Of a stretch of DNA of 64,000 nucleotides, positions 27,420 to 35,652 are shown piece after piece; the stretch's first letter is position 1; every line of letters starts with the position of its first letter. The position numbers were made by a program, and so were the translations under genes. Under the pieces are notes generated by a model. It worked only from the letters and a program-made list of their open reading frames with translations, searched no databases and was not told the origin of the DNA. Source of the DNA: Micromonospora cremea (lineage in GTDB: Bacteria; Actinomycetota; Actinomycetes; Mycobacteriales; Micromonosporaceae). Location: contig NZ_FSQT01000002.1 of NCBI RefSeq assembly GCF_900143515.1, forward strand, positions 3,845,501 through 3,909,500. The letters run 5' to 3'.

Positions 27420-29510
27420 GTGGCCAGTCCCACCTCGCTGCTGAAGCGGCTTCTCCTCGGTCGACCGTTCCGGTCCGACCGCCTGCAGCACACCCTCCTG
27501 CCGAAGCGCATCGCGCTGCCCGTGTTCGCTTCCGACGCGCTGTCCAGCGTCGCGTACGCGCCCGACGAGATCCTGCTGACCCTCTCCATCGCCGGCGCGT
27601 CGGCGTACGTCTTCTCGCCGTGGATCGCGCTGGCGGTGGTCGTGGTCATGCTGACCGTGGTCGCCAGCTACCGGCAGAACGTGCACGCCTACCCCTCCGG
27701 GGGTGGGGACTACGAGGTGGCCACGGTCAACCTGGGCCCGAAGTTCGGCGTCGGCGTGGCCAGCGCCCTGCTGGTCGACTACGTGCTCACGGTCGCGGTG
27801 TCCGTCTCCTCCGGGGTGGCGAACCTCGGTTCGGTGGTGCCCTTCGTGGCCACCCACAAGGTCATGATCGCGGTGGCGGCGGTGGTGCTGCTGAGCGCGG
27901 TCAACCTGCGCGGCCTGCGCGAGTCGGGTACCGCGTTCGCCATCCCCACCTACGGCTTCGTGATCGTGATGGGCGGGATGCTGCTCACCGGTCTCGTCCG
28001 GGTCTTCGTGCTGGGCGACGATCTCCGCGCGCCGAGCGCCGACCTGGTGATTCAGGCCGAGCACAGCGTGACCGGTTTCGCGCTGATCTTCCTGCTGCTG
28101 CGGACGTTCAGCTCGGGCGCCGCCGCGCTCACCGGAGTCGAGGCGATCTCCAACGGGGTGCCGGCGTTCAAGGCGCCGAAGAGCCGCAACGCGGCCACCA
28201 CGCTGCTGCTGCTCGGCACCATCTCGGTGAGCATGCTCGTCGGGATCATCTGGCTGGCCCGGCTGACCCACCTGCAGTTCGTCGAGGACCCGGCCCTCCA
28301 GATCGTCGCCGGTCCCGAGGGGTACGTGCAGAAGACCGTCACCACCCAGCTCGGCGAGACGGTCTTCGGCTCCGGGTCGATCCTGCTCTACGTGGTGGCC
28401 GGGGTGACCGCCCTGATCCTCTTCCTGGCCGCGAACACCGCGTTCAACGGCTTCCCGGTGCTCGGCTCGATCCTCGCGCAGGACCGTTACCTGCCCCGGC
28501 AGTTCCACACCCGGGGCGACCGGCTGGCGTTCTCCAACGGCATCGTCTTTCTCGCCGTCTTCGCGATCGTGCTGATCGTCGGCTTCCAGGCCGAGGTGAC
28601 CCGGCTCATTCAGCTCTACATCGTCGGGGTCTTCGTCTCGTTCACCGTCTCCCAGGCCGGCATGATCCGGCACTGGAACCGGTACCTGCGGACCGAGCGG
28701 GATCCGGAGGCACGCCGCCGGATGCAGCGTTCCCGGGCCATCAACACGTTCGGCATGGGCCTGACCGGCACGGTGCTGGTGATCGTGCTGATCACCAAGT
28801 TCCTGCTCGGCGCCTGGATCGCGATCGCCGCGATGGCGGTGATCTACCTGCTGATGCTGGCCATCCGTGGGCACTACGACCGGGTCGCCCGGGAGCTGAC
28901 CCCGCCGGACGAGGGTCGCGCCGTGCTGCCCGCCCGCAACCACGCGATCGTGCTGGTCAGCAAGCTGCACCAGCCGACCCTGCGGGCCATCGCGTACGCC
29001 CGGGCCACCCGGCCGGACACGCTGACCGCGGTCACCGTGAACGTGGACGACAAGGACACCCGGGACCTGCAGGCCGAGTGGGAACGGCGGGAGATGGCCA
29101 TCCCGCTCACCGTGATCGACTCGCCGTACCGGGAGATCACCCGGCCGATCCTGGACTTCGTCGCCTCCACCCGACGCCAGTCACCCCGGGACGTGGTCAC
29201 CGTCTTCATCCCGGAGTACGTGGTCGGACGCTGGTGGGAGAACTTTCTGCACAACCAGAGCGCGCTGCGCCTCAAGGGGCGCCTGCTCTTCGAACCGGGG
29301 GTGATGGTGACCAGCGTGCCGTGGCAGCTCGCCTCGACCGCGAGCAAGAACCTGGACCGGCTGGACGCCACGCTGTCCCGGACCCCGGCCCGCGGGCCGC
29401 GGGTGGCCCCGCGCGGCACCCTGCCGCCGGACGTACCGCCGGTGGTCTCCGCGCCCTCTGGCGAGAGCCGCCCGATCGACGGCGGCCCGGTCGGGACCGG
29501 CCGTGACTGA
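27420..29510 (+). CDS. APC-superfamily amino-acid/potassium permease
   Basis: A 696-residue permease. About 12 membrane helices from residue 55 to 470, with the APC signature SDALSSVAYAPDEIL in helix 1, YPSGGGDYEVA, and SSGAAALTGVEAISNG in helix 6. The last 220 residues are soluble and resemble a USP-like/C-terminal regulatory domain (HAIVLVSKLHQPTLRAIAYARAT). Members include amino-acid transporters and c-di-AMP-controlled potassium importers of the KimA type, and the adjacent trkA genes favour the latter; KimA-type identity is an inference. GTG 27420 is supported by a TACTCT hexamer 8 nt upstream. It overlaps the next gene by 8 bp. Confidence 0.85.
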   Translation: MASPTSLLKRLLLGRPFRSDRLQHTLLPKRIALPVFASDALSSVAYAPDEILLTLSIAGASAYVFSPWIALAVVVVMLTVVASYRQNVHAYPSGGGDYEVATVNLGPKFGVGVASALLVDYVLTVAVSVSSGVANLGSVVPFVATHKVMIAVAAVVLLSAVNLRGLRESGTAFAIPTYGFVIVMGGMLLTGLVRVFVLGDDLRAPSADLVIQAEHSVTGFALIFLLLRTFSSGAAALTGVEAISNGVPAFKAPKSRNAATTLLLLGTISVSMLVGIIWLARLTHLQFVEDPALQIVAGPEGYVQKTVTTQLGETVFGSGSILLYVVAGVTALILFLAANTAFNGFPVLGSILAQDRYLPRQFHTRGDRLAFSNGIVFLAVFAIVLIVGFQAEVTRLIQLYIVGVFVSFTVSQAGMIRHWNRYLRTERDPEARRRMQRSRAINTFGMGLTGTVLVIVLITKFLLGAWIAIAAMAVIYLLMLAIRGHYDRVARELTPPDEGRAVLPARNHAIVLVSKLHQPTLRAIAYARATRPDTLTAVTVNVDDKDTRDLQAEWERREMAIPLTVIDSPYREITRPILDFVASTRRQSPRDVVTVFIPEYVVGRWWENFLHNQSALRLKGRLLFEPGVMVTSVPWQLASTASKNLDRLDATLSRTPARGPRVAPRGTLPPDVPPVVSAPSGESRPIDGGPVGTGRD

Positions 29511-30777
29511 GCCGGGCGTACGGCCGGCGGCGGCACCCCCGCCGCCGGAGCGTGGGCTGGCCGAGGCGGAGCTGGTCGAGCTGACCGTCGACGCGGTCGC
29601 CCCCGGCGGGCACTGCGTGGCCCGGGTGGACGGCCAGGTGGTCTTCGTCCGGCACGCGCTGCCCGGCGAGCGGGTGATCGCCGAGGTCACCGAGGTGCAC
29701 CGGGGGTTCGTCCGGGCCGACGCGGTGACCGTGCTGGAGTCCTCGCCGGACCGGGTCGAGCCGCCCTGCCCGTACGCGAAGCCGGGCGCCTGCGGTGGCT
29801 GCGACCTGCAGCACGTCGCCCCCGACGCGCAGCTGGCCTGGAAGGTCACCGTGGTGCGTGAGCAGTTGGTCCGCCTCGGCGGGCTGACCGACGCCGAGCT
29901 GGACCGGCTCGGCGTCCGGGTCGAGGCGCTGCCCGGCGGGCTGCTGGGCTGGCGCTCCCGGGTTCGCTACGCGGTGGACGCCGCCGACCGGGCCGGCCTG
30001 CTCAAGCACCGCTCGCACGAGGTGGTGCCGATCGACCGCTGCCGGATCGCCCACCCGGCCATCCAGCAGCTGCCGGTGCTCACCCCGACCGGCGCGCGCT
30101 GGCCGGCGGCCGAGGCGGTGGAGACCGTCGCCAGCACTGGCGGGGACGTGACCGTCGCGGAGGTCCGCGACGGCGTGGCGACCCCGGTGAGCGGGCCCAT
30201 GATGGTTCGCGAGGTGGCCGCCGGGCGGGACTGGGAGCTGCCCGCGTCCGCCTTCTGGCAGGTGCATCCGGCGGCGGCGGACACCCTCTCCGCGGCCGTG
30301 CTGGAACTCCTCGACCCGCGACCGGGCGAGGTGGCCTGGGACCTCTACGGCGGCGCCGGGCTGTTCGCCGCCGGGCTGGCCGCCCGGGTCGGTACGACCG
30401 GCCGGGTGACCCTGGTGGAGGCGGCGGAACAGGGCGTCGCCGCCGCCCGGGAGAACCTGGCCGACCTGGCCCGGGTCGAGGTGGTGTCGGCCCGGGTCGA
30501 GACGGCGCTGGCCCGCCGACGGATCACCGGCCCGGTCGACGTGGTGGTCCTCGATCCGCCGCGCTCCGGGGCGGGCGCCCCGGTGGTGCGCGCGCTGGCC
30601 GCCGCCGGCCCGCGCGCGGTGGCGTACGTGGCCTGCGACCCGGCCGCCTTCGCCCGGGACGTGCGCACCTTCGCCGAGCTGGGCTGGCGGCTGGAGGCGC
30701 TGCGCGGCTTCGACCTGTTCCCGATGACCCAGCACGTCGAGCTGGTCGGGCTGCTGCTCCCGCCGGCCGGGCGTTAG
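29503..30777 (+). CDS. TrmA/RumA-family 23S rRNA or tRNA uracil-5 methyltransferase
   Basis: A 424-residue class I SAM-dependent methyltransferase with an N-terminal TRAM RNA-binding domain (about 23-85), a Cys cluster (CPYAKPGACGGC at about 87-98) resembling the Fe-S motif of RlmD/RumA, the SAM motif DLYGGAGLF near 282, and VVLDPPRSG plus VACDPAAFARD with the catalytic Cys. The substrate, rRNA or tRNA uridine, cannot be read from sequence. GTG 29503 overlaps the permease stop. Confidence 0.9.
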   Translation: MTEPGVRPAAAPPPPERGLAEAELVELTVDAVAPGGHCVARVDGQVVFVRHALPGERVIAEVTEVHRGFVRADAVTVLESSPDRVEPPCPYAKPGACGGCDLQHVAPDAQLAWKVTVVREQLVRLGGLTDAELDRLGVRVEALPGGLLGWRSRVRYAVDAADRAGLLKHRSHEVVPIDRCRIAHPAIQQLPVLTPTGARWPAAEAVETVASTGGDVTVAEVRDGVATPVSGPMMVREVAAGRDWELPASAFWQVHPAAADTLSAAVLELLDPRPGEVAWDLYGGAGLFAAGLAARVGTTGRVTLVEAAEQGVAAARENLADLARVEVVSARVETALARRRITGPVDVVVLDPPRSGAGAPVVRALAAAGPRAVAYVACDPAAFARDVRTFAELGWRLEALRGFDLFPMTQHVELVGLLLPPAGR

Positions 30778-30826
30778 CAGGGGACCCTTCCCTATACACG
30801 AGGTGTTAACAGGGGGACCTTCCTTC
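30773..30826. repeat. Dispersed G-rich element (copy 2)
   Basis: Two direct half-units, GTTAGCAGGGGACCCTTCC and GTTAACAGGGGGACCTTCC, separated by CTATACACGAGGT. It starts in the stop codon of the methyltransferase and ends at the anmK ATG, so it supplies the anmK ribosome-binding context. Related to 4809-4850 and 55463-55516. Confidence 0.6.
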
Positions 30827-31996
30827 ATGCGGATCGTTGGATTGATGTCGGGGACGTCGTACGACGGGGTGGACGTCGTGGCGGCGGAGTTCGCCGCCGA
30901 GGGGGACACCCTGTGGCTGCGCCCGCTGGGGCACCGCGGCCTGGACTACGAGGAGCGGCTGCGCGCCGAGATCGCCGCGCTGCTGCCGCCGGCGGCCACC
31001 ACCATCGAGGCGGTCTGCCGGCTCGACAACCGCCTCGGCGAGGTCTTCGCCGAGGCGGCGGCCGTCGGCCTCGAGCTGGCCGGCGGGCGGGCCGACGCGG
31101 TGGTCTCACCGGGGCAGACGGTCTTCCACTGGGTCGCTGACGGGGTGGCCCTCGGCACCCTGCAACTGGGCGCGGTGGCCCGGGTGGCCGCCCGGGTCGG
31201 CGTACCGGTGCTCAGCGATCTCCGCTCGGCGGACATCGCCCTCGGCGGCCAGGGCGCGCCGCTGGTGCCGGCCTTCGACGCGTTGCTGCTGGACCCGGCC
31301 GACGGCGCCGCAGCGCCGCGCGCGGCGCTGAACCTCGGCGGCATCGCCAATCTCACCGTGGTCGCGCCGGGGGCACCGGTGCTCGGGTACGACGTGGGCC
31401 CGGCCAACGCCCTGCTGGACGCGGCGGCGCGGCGCTTCCTGGACCGGCCGTGTGACCTCGACGGCGCCCGGGCGGCGGCCGGCCGGGTGCACCAGGGGCT
31501 GCTCGCCGAGTTGCTGGCCGAGCCGTACTACGCGGCGGCGCCGCCGAAGTCCACCGGCAAGGAGCTGTTCCACGCCGGCTACCTGGACCGGCGGTTGGCC
31601 GCGCTCGGTGAGCCGGTGCCGGTGGACGACCTGCTGGCCACGCTGACCGAGCTGACCGCCCGGGTGGTGGCCGCCGAGTGCGACCGGCACGGCGTGGTCG
31701 AGGTGGTCGCCGCCGGCGGTGGTGTGCGCAACCCCACCCTGCTGGGCAGGCTCGCCGCGCTGGGCGCCGGCCGGTGGCGGCTGCGCGGCACCGACGAGCT
31801 GGGGGTGCCCGCGCAGGCCAAGGAGGCGTACGCCTTCGCGCTGCTCGGCTGGCTGTCCTGGCACGGCCTGCCCGGGTCGATCCCGTCGGTGACCGGCGCC
31901 ACCCAAGGCGCGGTGCTCGGCTCCTGGACCCCGGCCGGGCCGGCGTACCCCGGCACGCCGGCCGACCCGCCACGCCGGCTGCGGATCCGGTCCTGA
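30827..31996 (+). CDS. anmK: Anhydro-N-acetylmuramic acid kinase
   Basis: A 389-residue ASKHA-type kinase that opens and phosphorylates 1,6-anhydroMurNAc to MurNAc-6-phosphate in peptidoglycan recycling. The opening GLMSGTSYDGVDVV (phosphate-binding), SPGQTVFHW, LNLGGIANLT, and AAGGGVRNPTL are family motifs. ATG 30827 starts right after a dispersed repeat. The MurNAc-6-P etherase is not in this window. Confidence 0.95.
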   Translation: MRIVGLMSGTSYDGVDVVAAEFAAEGDTLWLRPLGHRGLDYEERLRAEIAALLPPAATTIEAVCRLDNRLGEVFAEAAAVGLELAGGRADAVVSPGQTVFHWVADGVALGTLQLGAVARVAARVGVPVLSDLRSADIALGGQGAPLVPAFDALLLDPADGAAAPRAALNLGGIANLTVVAPGAPVLGYDVGPANALLDAAARRFLDRPCDLDGARAAAGRVHQGLLAELLAEPYYAAAPPKSTGKELFHAGYLDRRLAALGEPVPVDDLLATLTELTARVVAAECDRHGVVEVVAAGGGVRNPTLLGRLAALGAGRWRLRGTDELGVPAQAKEAYAFALLGWLSWHGLPGSIPSVTGATQGAVLGSWTPAGPAYPGTPADPPRRLRIRS

Positions 31997-32122
31997 CCAG
32001 GCACGCGGCCGGTCGCCGGGCGGCCCGGCCGAACGGTGTCTGACCGGGCGCTCAGCCGGCGGGTGCCGGCCGCTCCCGGGCGTGCGGTGCTCGGGCCGGG
32101 CTGCGGAGTGACGGCGGGCCGA

Positions 32123-32128
32123 TAGACT
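32123..32128 (+). promoter_or_regulatory. Putative -10 element (TAGACT) of dxs, leaderless
   Basis: TAGACT ends 8 nt before the dxs ATG at 32137; no RBS fits in between. Confidence 0.55.
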
Positions 32129-32136
32129 CTGCGGTC

Positions 32137-34083
32137 ATGAGTGTTGAAGAGGACACGGCCAACCACGGTCGGCTGCTCGGGACGGTACGCGGTCCGCAGG
32201 ACGTCAAGCGGATGTCCGGCGAGGAGCTGGACATCCTCGCCGCCGAGATCCGGGACTTCCTGATCGCCAAGGTCTCCCGCACCGGCGGGCACGTCGGGCC
32301 CAACCTCGGTGTGGTCGAGCTGACGCTGGCCATGCACCGCGTCTTCGACTCCCCCCGCGACCGGCTCCTGTTCGACACCGGCCACCAGGCGTACGTGCAC
32401 AAGATCCTCACCGGGCGCCAGGCCGGCTTCGACAAGCTCCGCCAGCGCGGTGGCCTCTCCGGCTACCCCAGCCAGGCGGAGAGCGAGCACGACCTGATCG
32501 AGAACTCGCACGCCTCCACCGCGCTCTCCTACGCCGATGGCCTGGCTAAGGCGTACGCCCTGCGGGGCGAGGCGCGCAGCGTGGTGGCCGTGGTCGGCGA
32601 CGGCGCGCTCACCGGCGGCATGTGCTGGGAGGCGCTGAACAACATCGCCACCGCCGGCAACCCGCTGGTCATCGTGGTCAACGACAACGGCCGCTCGTAC
32701 GCCCCGACCATCGGCGGGCTGGCCGACCACCTCTCCTCGCTGCGGCTCAACCCCGGCTACGAGAAGGTCCTCGACACGGTCAAGGACGCCCTCGGCTCCA
32801 CGCCGCTGGTCGGCCGGCCGATGTACGAGGTGCTGCACGCGGTCAAGAAGGGCATCAAGGACGCGGTCGCTCCGCAGGCCATGTTCGAGGACCTCGGCAT
32901 CAAGTACGTCGGCCCGGTGGACGGGCACGACGTGGCGGCGGTCGAGTCGGCGCTGCGCGCGGCGAAGAACTTCGGCGGCCCGGTGATCGTGCACGCGGTC
33001 ACCCGCAAGGGCTACGGCTACCGCCCGGCCGAGGAGGACGAGGCCGACTGCCTGCACGGCCCCAGCAGCGCCTTCGACGTGGAGACCGGCGCGCTGCTGG
33101 CCGCCCCTTCGGTGAAGTGGACCCACGTCTTCGCCGACGAGCTGCTGGCCATCGCGGACGAGCGGCCGGACGTGGTGGGCATCACCGCCGCGATGGCGGA
33201 GCCGACCGGCATCGCCAAGCTGGCCCGCAAGTACCCCGAGCGGGTGTACGACGTGGGCATCGCCGAGCAGCACGCGGCCACCTCGGCGGCCGGGCTGGCG
33301 CTGGGCGGCCTGCACCCGGTGGTCGCCGTCTACGCCACCTTCCTCAACCGTGCCTTCGACCAGGTCCTGCTGGACGTGGCGATGCACAAGCTGCCGGTGA
33401 CCTTCGTGCTGGACCGAGCGGGCATCACCGGCCCGGACGGCCCCAGCCACTACGGCATCTGGGACATGTCGGTCTTCGGGGTGGTGCCCGGGCTGCGGAT
33501 CGCCGCCCCCCGGGACGCCGCCACGCTGCGCGAGGAGCTGCGCGAGGCGCTGGCCGTCAACGACGGCCCGACCGTCGTGCGCTTCCCGACCGGAGCGGTC
33601 GCCGCGGACCTGCCGGCGCTGCGCCGGGTCGGCCCGGTCGACGTGCTGGCCGAGTCGGCCCGCACCGACGTGCTGCTGGTCGCCGTCGGCTCCTTCGGGC
33701 AGCTGGGCATGGAGGTGGCCGCACGGGTCGCCGAGCAGGGCTACGGCGTCACCGTCGTCGACCCCCGGTGGGTCCGCCCGGTCCCGGCCGAGCTGGTCGA
33801 GCTCGCCGCCGGCCACCGACTCGTGGTCAGCGTCGAGGACGGCGTTCGGGTCGGCGGGGTGGGCGACGCGCTCGGCCAGGCGATGCGCGACGCCGACGTC
33901 CGGGTGCCGCTCAAGGACCTGGGCGTACCGGCCGACTGGCACCCGCACGGCACCCGCGCCCAGATCCTCGCCGACCTGGGCCTGACCGCGCAGGACGTGG
34001 CCCGGAACGTCACCGGCTGGATCTCCGGCCTGGACGCCACCCCGGACCGCCTGACCCCCAGCAACGCTCCAGCTCAGAACTGA
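32137..34083 (+). CDS. dxs: 1-deoxy-D-xylulose-5-phosphate synthase
   Basis: A 648-residue thiamine-diphosphate enzyme; it condenses pyruvate and glyceraldehyde 3-phosphate to DXP, the first step of the MEP isoprenoid pathway. [10 protein letters not shown] near 50 (substrate-side His), the ThDP motif GDGALTGG beginning at 154 and ending NDN at 182-184, and the transketolase-type pyrimidine-binding domain (about 325-490) are present. It is preceded by a leaderless -10 and followed by a strong terminator, so it is probably monocistronic. Confidence 0.97.
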   Translation: MSVEEDTANHGRLLGTVRGPQDVKRMSGEELDILAAEIRDFLIAKVSRTGGHVGPNLGVVELTLAMHRVFDSPRDRLLFDTGHQAYVHKILTGRQAGFDKLRQRGGLSGYPSQAESEHDLIENSHASTALSYADGLAKAYALRGEARSVVAVVGDGALTGGMCWEALNNIATAGNPLVIVVNDNGRSYAPTIGGLADHLSSLRLNPGYEKVLDTVKDALGSTPLVGRPMYEVLHAVKKGIKDAVAPQAMFEDLGIKYVGPVDGHDVAAVESALRAAKNFGGPVIVHAVTRKGYGYRPAEEDEADCLHGPSSAFDVETGALLAAPSVKWTHVFADELLAIADERPDVVGITAAMAEPTGIAKLARKYPERVYDVGIAEQHAATSAAGLALGGLHPVVAVYATFLNRAFDQVLLDVAMHKLPVTFVLDRAGITGPDGPSHYGIWDMSVFGVVPGLRIAAPRDAATLREELREALAVNDGPTVVRFPTGAVAADLPALRRVGPVDVLAESARTDVLLVAVGSFGQLGMEVAARVAEQGYGVTVVDPRWVRPVPAELVELAAGHRLVVSVEDGVRVGGVGDALGQAMRDADVRVPLKDLGVPADWHPHGTRAQILADLGLTAQDVARNVTGWISGLDATPDRLTPSNAPAQN

Positions 34084-34100
34084 CCCACCCACGCCACAAC

Positions 34101-34134
34101 GACGGCGGGCGCCCGTGAAGGGGCGCCCGCCGTC
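34101..34134 (+). terminator. Terminator of dxs
   Basis: GACGGCGGGCGCCC (34101-34114) pairs perfectly with GGGCGCCCGCCGTC (34121-34134) around GTGAAG. It starts 17 bp after the stop. Confidence 0.8.
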
Positions 34135-34181
34135 AGTCGTCCAACCCTCCCCGCCCGTCGGCCGCCCCCGCCGCCCCGCGC

Positions 34182-34257
34182 CGTCGATCATGGAGTTGTG
34201 GTGGGCGGTGTGTGCCGACGTGCCATTTGGTGAGGCACCACAACACCATGATCGACG
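34182..34257. repeat. Long palindrome (GATCA family)
   Basis: Arms 34182-34203 and 34236-34257 (CGTCGATCATGGAGTTGTGG start) pair with one mismatch in 22, loop 32 nt. It lies between convergent dxs and the lipoprotein gene, just after the dxs terminator. Confidence 0.75.
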
Positions 34258-34303
34258 CGACGGGGGCGGGGGCGACGCGACGCGACGCGGGCGGGGAGGC
34301 GGG

Positions 34304-35530
34304 TTAGCGGGGGGTGACGGAGCGGTAGTGGGTCTTGTCGGTGCCGGCGAGGCTGAAGGTCTGGGTGCGTGGCGGTTCGGGGATGACCACCAGGCCGGGA
34401 CGTTCGACCAGCAGCGTTGTGCCCGGCGGAACGGAGAGCGAACTGTCCCGGGTGGCTCGCCAGCTGAGCACCACCAGCGGCTGGCCGGGCACCGGCAGTT
34501 GGTACGTCTGCAACGGGGTGGCCCGGTCGGCCGGCGAGACCACCGGCGCGCCCCCGTCCGCCGGCCGGTAGACCACCGCGGTCATCGTGCCGGCGTCGGT
34601 GTCCCAGCTGAGCTGCTGCAACTCGGCCGGCTCGCCGCCGCCGAGAGCGACCTCGCCGAGCGAGCGGACCGTGAGCTTCGCCATCGGCCAGGACGTCGGC
34701 ACCGACCGCGGCGCGTCCCGATCGCCGATCCGGCGCGGGATGCTGCCGAAGGGCCCCCGGTCGCCGGCCAGCACGCAGGTGTCCAGGCCGGTGAGCGCCC
34801 GCCGGCCCGTGCCGGACTCGTCGCGTACCAGCGGATAACGCGGGTCGGCGGTGCCGGTGCCCAGGTCGAGCAGCCGCTCGGCGGCCCGCCCCCGGGGCAG
34901 CGACGCGGTTGCCCGCAGGGTCGCGGTCACCGGGACCGCGGTGCAGGCCGGCACGTCGACCGGCGCGCTGAGGCCGTCGGCGACGGTCAGCGCCCGGCCC
35001 TGCGGCCCGAGCAGCCGCTGCACCCGGGCCGAGACCAGGTAGCGCCGGCCGCCGGCGGTCTGCACGGGCAGCACGTCGGAGTAGACCAGGTAGCCGGGGT
35101 CGGTGTACTCGGTGGCGCGGGTGACCGTGTACCGGTCGCCGTCGCGGGTGAGTTGCAGCAGCCAGGAGGCGCTCTCGCCGGGCACGTCCGCGGCGACCAG
35201 CGCCACCGGGGCGCCGTCGACACGGCCGGAGAAGAGAATCCCGGACGAGGGCAGGTGCGCCCGGTCGTCGACCGGTGACCGCCAGTCGCGTACCGCGTCG
35301 GTGACCGCCGCCGTCGTGGCGGCGTCGCCGGACAGGTCGCCCCGGGGTGGCCACACCGTCAGCGAGCCGTCCAGGCTGTCGTACCCGACCCGCAGGTCCT
35401 TCGGCGTGCGGTCCGCGACCGGACCGCACGCCGTGGCGGCCAGCAGGGCGGTCAGCAGGACGGTGAGCGCTCTGCCGTGCCGGCGGTCCGGAGTCACCTG
35501 ATCCGCCCCCGATCGCCTCGTCGTCGCCAT
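34304..35530 (-). CDS. Putative lipoprotein of unknown function
   Basis: A 408-residue protein. The N-terminus is basic, then a hydrophobic stretch (21-34) ending ATAC with Cys35, so a lipid-anchored exported protein is likely, though the -3 residue is Ala rather than Leu. The remainder is beta-strand-rich and Gly/Asp-rich with no motif I recognise. It is divergent from the GT-C-like genes and may belong to the same envelope locus. On the minus strand TACTAT lies about 11 nt before the ATG and could be a -10. Confidence 0.7.
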   Translation of the reverse strand: MATTRRSGADQVTPDRRHGRALTVLLTALLAATACGPVADRTPKDLRVGYDSLDGSLTVWPPRGDLSGDAATTAAVTDAVRDWRSPVDDRAHLPSSGILFSGRVDGAPVALVAADVPGESASWLLQLTRDGDRYTVTRATEYTDPGYLVYSDVLPVQTAGGRRYLVSARVQRLLGPQGRALTVADGLSAPVDVPACTAVPVTATLRATASLPRGRAAERLLDLGTGTADPRYPLVRDESGTGRRALTGLDTCVLAGDRGPFGSIPRRIGDRDAPRSVPTSWPMAKLTVRSLGEVALGGGEPAELQQLSWDTDAGTMTAVVYRPADGGAPVVSPADRATPLQTYQLPVPGQPLVVLSWRATRDSSLSVPPGTTLLVERPGLVVIPEPPRTQTFSLAGTDKTHYRSVTPR

Positions 35531-35637
35531 GGGAAAGCGCCATAGTACGAGATGTCCGACGCAGCGCCTCCGGTGGCCGGCGATCCACCCACCACATTGG
35601 ACGCCCCCGGGGTTTTAGTGCCTTTTCGTCACTCGGG

Positions 35638-35643
35638 TAGACT
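35638..35643 (+). promoter_or_regulatory. Putative -10 element (TAGACT), leaderless
   Basis: TAGACT ends 9 nt before the GTG at 35653, no RBS between; it would drive the two-gene GT-C-like operon. Confidence 0.5.
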
Positions 35644-35652
35644 CCGCCGACT

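Noticed and set aside
26516..29506. A 996-codon plus-strand frame
   Set aside because: Low-complexity shadow of the trkA and APC permease genes in another frame.
31579..34191. An 870-codon minus-strand frame
   Set aside because: Antisense shadow of dxs; dxs has full-length family motifs.
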